From assembly GCA_016286995.1 (NCBI GenBank), contig JAEEVA010000002.1, positions 1-64,000 of the forward strand: a stretch of 64,000 nt of DNA. Direction: 5' to 3'. A program made the position numbers and the translations under genes. Below are positions 59,530 through 64,000 of the stretch, piece by piece (within the stretch, counting starts at the first letter, position 1; every line of letters starts with the position of its first letter). Origin of the DNA: Prevotella sp. (GTDB taxonomy: Bacteria > Bacteroidota > Bacteroidia > Bacteroidales > Bacteroidaceae). The notes beneath the pieces were generated by a model. The model was given only the letters and a program-made list of their open reading frames with translations. It had not been told where the DNA came from and did not search any database.

Positions 59530-61027
59530 CGCCAAACCTCCTATTATTTCTTTTGAAGGATTTATTGAAATCTCTAGACCCTCTAGAATCTCTAGACCCC
59601 CTAGAATCTCTAGAATTTCTAGACCCTCTAGAATTTCTAGAATTTTTAGACTCTCTGGGGTCTCTCGAATTTCTGGAATCTCTCGGCTCTCTGGCTTTCC
59701 GCGGCTCTCGCTTTTCCAGCGAGTGGAACTTGAAGTCGCGGATATCGGCACCCTCATTCTCTTCCTGTTCATCCAGGCGTTTCTTGAATTCACGTTCTTT
59801 CTTGAAACGGTGCTTCTCGGCCATCTGTCGCTTCTCTTCCTCAGTTTTCACGGCACCGCCTTCTGAACGGAAGACCTTCATCTTTCCGTCAAACATCTGA
59901 TACTTGCGGAACTCGCATTCCAGCGAACCATTGTACAAAGGTATCTTGATACTGGGCTTCAAGCCTATCTGGTCGAAGCACTCCTCGCGGTAGCTGAGCA
60001 CCCAGGCATCATTGCCGGTAAACTGGTGTTTCAGCCGCTCGCCTATCGTTTTGTAGGTTCCCAACAGGTCAGAGGTGGAGATTCGCTCACCATAAGGCGG
60101 ATTGGTCACCATGATGCTTTTTTCTTTTGGTTGTGTGAACAGCTTGAAGTCCTGCTCCGTCACAGTGATGTCGCTGGTCAGGCCGGCAGCCTTTACGTTC
60201 AGACGAGCTGTATTGACAGCTTTGATGTCAACGTCATAGCCATAGATATGATGATTGAACTCACGCTCCTGAGAGTCGTCATTATATATCTCATCAAACA
60301 AGTCGGCATCGAAGTCAGGCCACTTTTCGAAGGCATATTCCTTTCGGAACAGGCCTGGAGCCATGTTGTGGGCTATAAGGGCAGCCTCAATCAACAATGT
60401 GCCACTGCCGCACATCGGATCGATGAAGTCTGTTTCGCCATGCCATCCCGTCATCAGTATCATACCAGCAGCCAGTACCTCGTTAAGTGGTGCCTCGACC
60501 GACTCCTGACGATAACCACGACGATGCAAAGACTCACCACTGGAATCCAGACACAGCGTGCATTCGCTCTTACCTGGTGCAACATCAGCGATATGGATAT
60601 GCAGTCTGATATCAGGGTTTGCAATACTGATATTCGGACGACTGCCAGTCTTCTCCCTAAATTGGTCGACAATAGCGTCCTTGACTTTATAGGCCACGAA
60701 CTTAGAGTGTCGGAATTCCTCAGAAAAGACCACCGAATCGACAGCAAAGGTCTTGTCGAGCGACAGGAACTCTGACCAGTCGACAGTTTTCACGCCCTCA
60801 TAGACATCGTCTGCCGACTGGGCGTTAAAACACTTGATGGGTTTCAGAATACGGATGGCGGTGTGTAGTTGGAAATTAGCGCGGTACATGAGTTTCTTGT
60901 CACCTGTAAAGGTTACCATACGGCGTCCAGGCTGTACGTTCTCAGCGCCCAACTGCGTCAGTTCATTGGCCAAGACAGGTTCTAACCCCATAAAGGTCTT
61001 GGCAATCATTTCAAATTGTTGTGTCAT
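59516..61027 (-). CDS. rlmL: THUMP-domain rRNA/tRNA methyltransferase with Ser-Arg repeat tail
   Basis: I start at 61027 (MTQQFEMIAKTFMGLEPVLANEL); the longer frame crosses the promoter. The 503-residue protein has a THUMP region (about 45-150) and a SAM methyltransferase domain with DFIDPMCGSGTLLIEAALIAHN and MVTNPPYGERIS, the RlmL/YcbY N-terminal half that makes m2G2445 in E. coli; the RlmK half is absent. The last about 45 residues repeat a three-residue Ser-Arg-x pattern (RDSRNSRDPRESKNSRN...), coded by fourteen 9-bp TCTAGAnnn units. The tail is strongly basic and may bind RNA. Confidence 0.9.
   Translation of the reverse strand: MTQQFEMIAKTFMGLEPVLANELTQLGAENVQPGRRMVTFTGDKKLMYRANFQLHTAIRILKPIKCFNAQSADDVYEGVKTVDWSEFLSLDKTFAVDSVVFSEEFRHSKFVAYKVKDAIVDQFREKTGSRPNISIANPDIRLHIHIADVAPGKSECTLCLDSSGESLHRRGYRQESVEAPLNEVLAAGMILMTGWHGETDFIDPMCGSGTLLIEAALIAHNMAPGLFRKEYAFEKWPDFDADLFDEIYNDDSQEREFNHHIYGYDVDIKAVNTARLNVKAAGLTSDITVTEQDFKLFTQPKEKSIMVTNPPYGERISTSDLLGTYKTIGERLKHQFTGNDAWVLSYREECFDQIGLKPSIKIPLYNGSLECEFRKYQMFDGKMKVFRSEGGAVKTEEEKRQMAEKHRFKKEREFKKRLDEQEENEGADIRDFKFHSLEKREPRKAREPRDSRNSRDPRESKNSRNSRGSRNSRDSRGSRDSRGSRDFNKSFKRNNRRFGDDED
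59573..59698. repeat. 9-bp TCTAGAnnn repeat, 14 units, in the rlmL 3' end
   Basis: Units run every 9 bp from 59573 to 59690. The first eight or so are close to TCTAGA and those further into the gene decay to TCTGGA or TCTCGG, suggesting growth at the 3' end. Confidence 0.9.
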
Positions 61028-61050
61028 CGATGTTTCATTATAAATGTGGT

Positions 61051-61059
61051 GCAAAGTTA
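61051..61059 (-). promoter_or_regulatory. -7 box TAACTTTGC of rlmL and the operon behind it
   Basis: TAACTTTGC on the minus strand, 23 bp before the chosen rlmL start. rlmL, dpp, serB, GH3 and DUF4923 follow with an overlap or gaps of 27-40 bp. Confidence 0.65.
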
Positions 61060-61099
61060 CGAAATAATTCTTAATTATTTTTAAGGCAGCAGCAAATTT

Positions 61100-61127
61100 T
61101 TCACTTTTCATTTTTCACTTTTCACTT
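61100..61127. repeat. 7-bp tandem repeats upstream of the histidine kinase -7 box (4 units)
   Basis: TTCACTT, TTCATTT, TTCACTT, TTCACTT, ending 7 bp before the box at 61135. Confidence 0.7.
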
Positions 61128-61134
61128 TTTTTTG

Positions 61135-61143
61135 TACTTTTGC
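61135..61143 (+). promoter_or_regulatory. -7 box TACTTTTGC of the histidine kinase gene
   Basis: TACTTTTGC, 24 bp before the ATG at 61168. No standard -33; heptads and a T-run lie upstream. Confidence 0.65.
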
Positions 61144-61167
61144 CCCAACGTAAACAAATTTATAGCA

Positions 61168-62430
61168 ATGGCCGTAACCTATAAGGTACTGCTCCTTACC
61201 CTCGAATCCATGTTCCAGCTGGACATCTTGGCATGGATTATCGGACTCCCGCTGCTGGTGGGAGCCGTTTGGTTACTGGTCCGCCAGTACAGGCAGTACC
61301 ATACGTTACGCAACGAACTCGGCCTGCTGAAACAGGTCAAGCGACACTCCATCGAGTATGAAATGGTTATCAAGGCTATGAAGCTATGCATCTGGCGCAT
61401 TGATGTCCCTACCCATGAGGTAACCTTCGACTGCGACTATCGCGACTTCACTGATAACTACACACCACCACAGCATGCCACGATGGAGGATGTTATTAAC
61501 CAGATTCTGCCAGACTATCGGGAAACGATTACTGAAGGTTTCCTTAAGGTAATGAACGGTGAACAGGACGATTTCCACATGCAATATCAGATGACCGTTC
61601 CAGACAGCGACAAGAGCTATTGGAGCGAGGGTTTCATCACTATCGAGAAACGCGGGCTTGACGGCAAACCGCTGACTATCGTCGGCACATCCATGCGCAT
61701 TGACCAGCAGAAACAGATAGAGCAGGCTCTGATGGATGCCGTATACCACGCCGAAGAGAGCGACCGTCTGAAGTCGGCGTTCCTGGCCAATATCAGCCAT
61801 GAAATCCGTACGCCACTCAATGCCATCGTTGGTTTCAGCGAAGTATTGCCCATGGCCGAAGACGAAGAGGAACGCCAACACCTGGTAGGCCTCATCAGAC
61901 AGAGCAACACCCAGCTGCTACGCCTGTTCGACGACATTGTCAGTATGTCGAAGCTCGAAGCCCGTGGCGGTGGAGAAATCAACAAGTCTTCTTTCGTGCT
62001 GAAGACGCTACTCATGGAATTACAGGAGAAGTATGCCGCCACAGCCAAGGAAAAGGGACTGGCCCTGCTGATAGAGATTGCCGACGACAGGTCGTTCATC
62101 AGTACCGACCGTGACCGTCTGCGTGAGATATTAAACCAATACATAAACAATGCCCTAAAATTCACCAAACGAGGACAGGTCACCCTGGGCTGTACCGACA
62201 TGGGCGACAACTGGCGCATATGGGTACGTGATACGGGAAAGGGCATTCCTGCCAACAAGTGCGACGACACATTATTTGACCGCTTTGTCAAGGTCGACGA
62301 GTTCACACCTGGTACCGGTCTCGGTCTCAGCATCTGCCGTTCGCTGGCACTTACGCTCGACGGTACCGTCGGCGTCGAGTCCACACTGGGCATGGGATCC
62401 TTCTTCTGGGTCGAATTAAAAAAGGAATAG
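61168..62430 (+). CDS. Sensor histidine kinase (orphan)
   Basis: The open frame begins upstream inside the promoter; the ATG at 61168 (MAVTYKVLLLTLESMFQLDI) is the likely start, 420 residues. One membrane helix (about 16-38), a PAS-like sensing region (about 60-180), then the kinase core: H box FLANISHEIRTPLNAIVGF, N box EILNQYINNALKFT, G1 VRDTGKGIP and G2 GTGLGLSICRSL. There is no receiver or DNA-binding domain, and no response regulator gene lies next to it. Known: autophosphorylates on the His and passes phosphate to a partner; the signal is unknown. Confidence 0.9.
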   Translation: MAVTYKVLLLTLESMFQLDILAWIIGLPLLVGAVWLLVRQYRQYHTLRNELGLLKQVKRHSIEYEMVIKAMKLCIWRIDVPTHEVTFDCDYRDFTDNYTPPQHATMEDVINQILPDYRETITEGFLKVMNGEQDDFHMQYQMTVPDSDKSYWSEGFITIEKRGLDGKPLTIVGTSMRIDQQKQIEQALMDAVYHAEESDRLKSAFLANISHEIRTPLNAIVGFSEVLPMAEDEEERQHLVGLIRQSNTQLLRLFDDIVSMSKLEARGGGEINKSSFVLKTLLMELQEKYAATAKEKGLALLIEIADDRSFISTDRDRLREILNQYINNALKFTKRGQVTLGCTDMGDNWRIWVRDTGKGIPANKCDDTLFDRFVKVDEFTPGTGLGLSICRSLALTLDGTVGVESTLGMGSFFWVELKKE

Positions 62431-62436
62431 ACACAA

Positions 62437-64000
62437 ATGCTAATACAGTTTATCGTTAAACGTTTATCGTTCATCATTCTGCTTTTTTTCATATTGCCAC
62501 CGGTTCAAGTCGTGGCACAGGAACACATCACCGGCTATGCCATCGACGACGTTACGGGCGACAGCCTCGGTTTTGTATCCGTACAGTATAAAGGGCAGAA
62601 AGTCAAGACCATCTGCGACCATCGCGGCTATTTCTCCATCCCCAAGCATGTAGGCTGGAAACTATCGTTCAGTGCTGTGGGCTACAAGACGCGTACCATC
62701 ACCATCGAGAAAGGCACCCATCGCCTACTGTTGGCCCTGAAGCCCGACAACAAGATGCTGGGTGAGGTCACCGTCAAAACCAAGCGTAGTCGCTACAGTC
62801 GCAAGAACAATCCTGCTGTGGAACTCATGCGCAAGGTCATCGAGCACAAGAAGAAAACCGAACTCTCCCTGCGCGACAACTACCAGTACACCAAGTATCA
62901 AAAGTTGAAGCTGGCTCTCAACAACATCACGCCCGATATGATTACCGACCCTCAGTTTGCCAAGTATCCGTGGCTAACCGGACAGGTCGAGAAGTGTGAT
63001 CTGACAGGTAAGCTCATTCTGCCGCTCAGTCTCGACGAGACCGTCACCAAGAAGATTTATCGCAAGACGCCGCATGCTGAAAAGGATATCATCATGGGTA
63101 AGAAAGCTACGGGCATCAACCAGTTCATCGAGACTGGCGATATTGTCAATGTCGGCAGTAAGGACATCTTCACCGACGTCAATATCTACGACGACCAGGT
63201 GCGCATCCTTCAGCATCCTTTCACTTCGCCCATCGGCAAAGGAGCCATCTCCTTCTATCGCTACTATATCGAGGATACGCTGAAAATTGACCGCGACTCA
63301 TGCATCCACCTGCATTTCCTGCCCAACAACCAGCAGGACTTCGGATTCCGCGGCGACCTCTACATTCTCAAGGATTCGTCCTATCAGGTCAAGCGTTGCG
63401 AGATGATACTCCCCAACCAGACCGACGTCAACTTCGTAGAGTCGTTACGACTCATTCAGGAGTTCAGTCCCCTGCCAACCGGTGAATGGGTGCTCACTAC
63501 TGACGACCTTGTAGTCGAGCTTGTCCTCTTCGAGTTCGCGCACAAGGGTGTTGCCATCCGCACCACCCGACTGTCTGACTATTCCTTCGACCCCATCCCA
63601 GATAAGTTGTTCAAAGGATATACCAAAACCATCCTCGACCCCTATGCCGAAAATCAGGACAACACCTTCTGGAAAGAGCACCGCACGGCAGGTATGACCC
63701 GCAGCGAGGAGCAGATGGACGGTTTCATCGACGGCATCCGCAGTCTGGGCTTCTACAAATATGCCCTCTTCGGTCTGAAGCTGGTCAGCGAGAACTTCAT
63801 CGAGACCAGCGACAGCAGCAAGTTCGACATCGGTCCCGTCACTTCGATGATCAGCACCAACTTCATCGACGGAATGCGCCTGCGCTTTGGCGGTCAGACC
63901 ACAGGACACCTGTCGCACCACCTCTTCCTCAAGGGCTACGTGGCACGCGGCACCAAGAGCCACAAGACCTACTACAACGCCAGCGCCGCATGGTCGTTCA
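62437..64000 (+). CDS. DUF5686 / carboxypeptidase-regulatory-like outer membrane protein (partial, runs off the window)
   Basis: The frame opens with ATG at 62437, 6 bp after the kinase stop, and stays open for 521 codons to the end of the window. All shorter frames here on either strand are shadows. Signal peptide to about residue 27 (FIILLFFILPPVQVVAQ), then a CarboxypepD_reg-like beta domain (HITGYAIDDVTGDSLGFVSVQYKGQ...RGYFSIP, residues 28-105). A long region follows (SRKNNPAVELMRKVIEHKKK, NYQYTKYQKLKLAL) typical of DUF5686, leading to a barrel whose first strands are visible at the end (MRLRFGGQTTGHLSHHLFLKGYVARG). Role unknown; likely in the outer membrane and perhaps co-transcribed with the kinase. 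Confidence 0.85.
   Translation, partial: MLIQFIVKRLSFIILLFFILPPVQVVAQEHITGYAIDDVTGDSLGFVSVQYKGQKVKTICDHRGYFSIPKHVGWKLSFSAVGYKTRTITIEKGTHRLLLALKPDNKMLGEVTVKTKRSRYSRKNNPAVELMRKVIEHKKKTELSLRDNYQYTKYQKLKLALNNITPDMITDPQFAKYPWLTGQVEKCDLTGKLILPLSLDETVTKKIYRKTPHAEKDIIMGKKATGINQFIETGDIVNVGSKDIFTDVNIYDDQVRILQHPFTSPIGKGAISFYRYYIEDTLKIDRDSCIHLHFLPNNQQDFGFRGDLYILKDSSYQVKRCEMILPNQTDVNFVESLRLIQEFSPLPTGEWVLTTDDLVVELVLFEFAHKGVAIRTTRLSDYSFDPIPDKLFKGYTKTILDPYAENQDNTFWKEHRTAGMTRSEEQMDGFIDGIRSLGFYKYALFGLKLVSENFIETSDSSKFDIGPVTSMISTNFIDGMRLRFGGQTTGHLSHHLFLKGYVARGTKSHKTYYNASAAWSF

Noticed and set aside
59530..59793. An 88-residue N-terminal extension of the dipeptidyl peptidase.
   Set aside because: It is the 9-bp repeat of rlmL read in another frame and would put residues before a clear signal peptide.
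62464..63963. Several frames of 60-170 residues on both strands near the right edge.
   Set aside because: They are shadows of the long open DUF5686-like frame that begins at 62437 and leaves the window without a stop.

Overview
The window looks like a chromosomal segment of a Bacteroidales bacterium, most likely a Prevotella-type (Prevotellaceae) gut or rumen organism. The evidence is the Bacteroidetes promoter form (TTTG, 19 bp, TAnnTTTGC) seen again and again, the near absence of Shine-Dalgarno sequences, family-typical proteins (DUF4923, DUF2723/GT117, PorT-like and OprO/P-like outer membrane proteins, S9B dipeptidyl peptidases, an MltF-type transglycosylase, a DUF5686/carboxypeptidase-regulatory-like protein) and a linked mannan-use set like that of Bacteroides. 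No phage, insertion sequence or CRISPR array was seen.

Layout. 1-1.3 kb: the end of a secreted dockerin-like protein and a frameshifted secreted protein, with 22-bp repeat arrays in the gaps. 1.7-7.1 kb (minus): a tetR-fabG-AAA/CYTH-OMP-S41 peptidase-xpt operon with a palindromic operator candidate at its promoter. 7.3-9.4 kb: initiator tRNA, a DUF4359-like protein, exonuclease III and an LEA-like lipoprotein. 9.5-11.5 kb: ptb-buk. 11.5-19.4 kb (minus): a beta-mannan locus (GH5_7, CE7 esterase, GH26, GH130 mannosylglucose phosphorylase, GPH-type transporter, cellobiose 2-epimerase) without SusC/SusD. 19.5-28.3 kb: DsbD, a dipeptidyl peptidase, a core-less nucleotidyltransferase-like gene, a divergent NAD-dependent ligase paired with an HExxH protein, and MltF. 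28.4-31.7 kb: hisG-hisD-hisC with a repeated hairpin at each junction. 32-38.7 kb: a C4-dicarboxylate transporter, an unassigned ATP-grasp-like protein, infC-rpmI-rplT, rlmD and a porin. 38.7-48.9 kb: surface glycan genes (Wzx-like flippase, four glycosyltransferases, a CE4 deacetylase, DUF2723) with rpsP among them. 48.9-51.6 kb: purD, a membrane protein and DedA. 51.6-52.9 kb: a repeat-rich non-coding stretch and a RelE-like toxin-antitoxin pair. 53-61 kb: an operon rlmL-dpp-serB-GH3-DUF4923. 61.1-64 kb: an orphan hybrid-type-less histidine kinase and a partial DUF5686-like protein that runs off the window.

How it works together. The mannan genes give a full route: secreted GH5/GH26 mannanases and an esterase open acetylated mannan, the transporter takes up short mannosides, the epimerase turns mannobiose into mannosyl-glucose, and GH130 splits it with phosphate to mannose-1-phosphate and glucose.

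The most unusual signal is not a gene. Short tandem repeats with a fixed 7-bp period but unrelated unit sequences occur at nine places: next to the -7 box of four promoters, between co-transcribed genes, and in frame inside genes. A second class has a 21-22 bp period in intergenic DNA, and a third is a 9-bp TCTAGAnnn repeat inside two genes. The best protein-level candidates for undescribed biology are the ligase/HExxH pair, the AAA-CYTH protein and the ATP-grasp-like protein.
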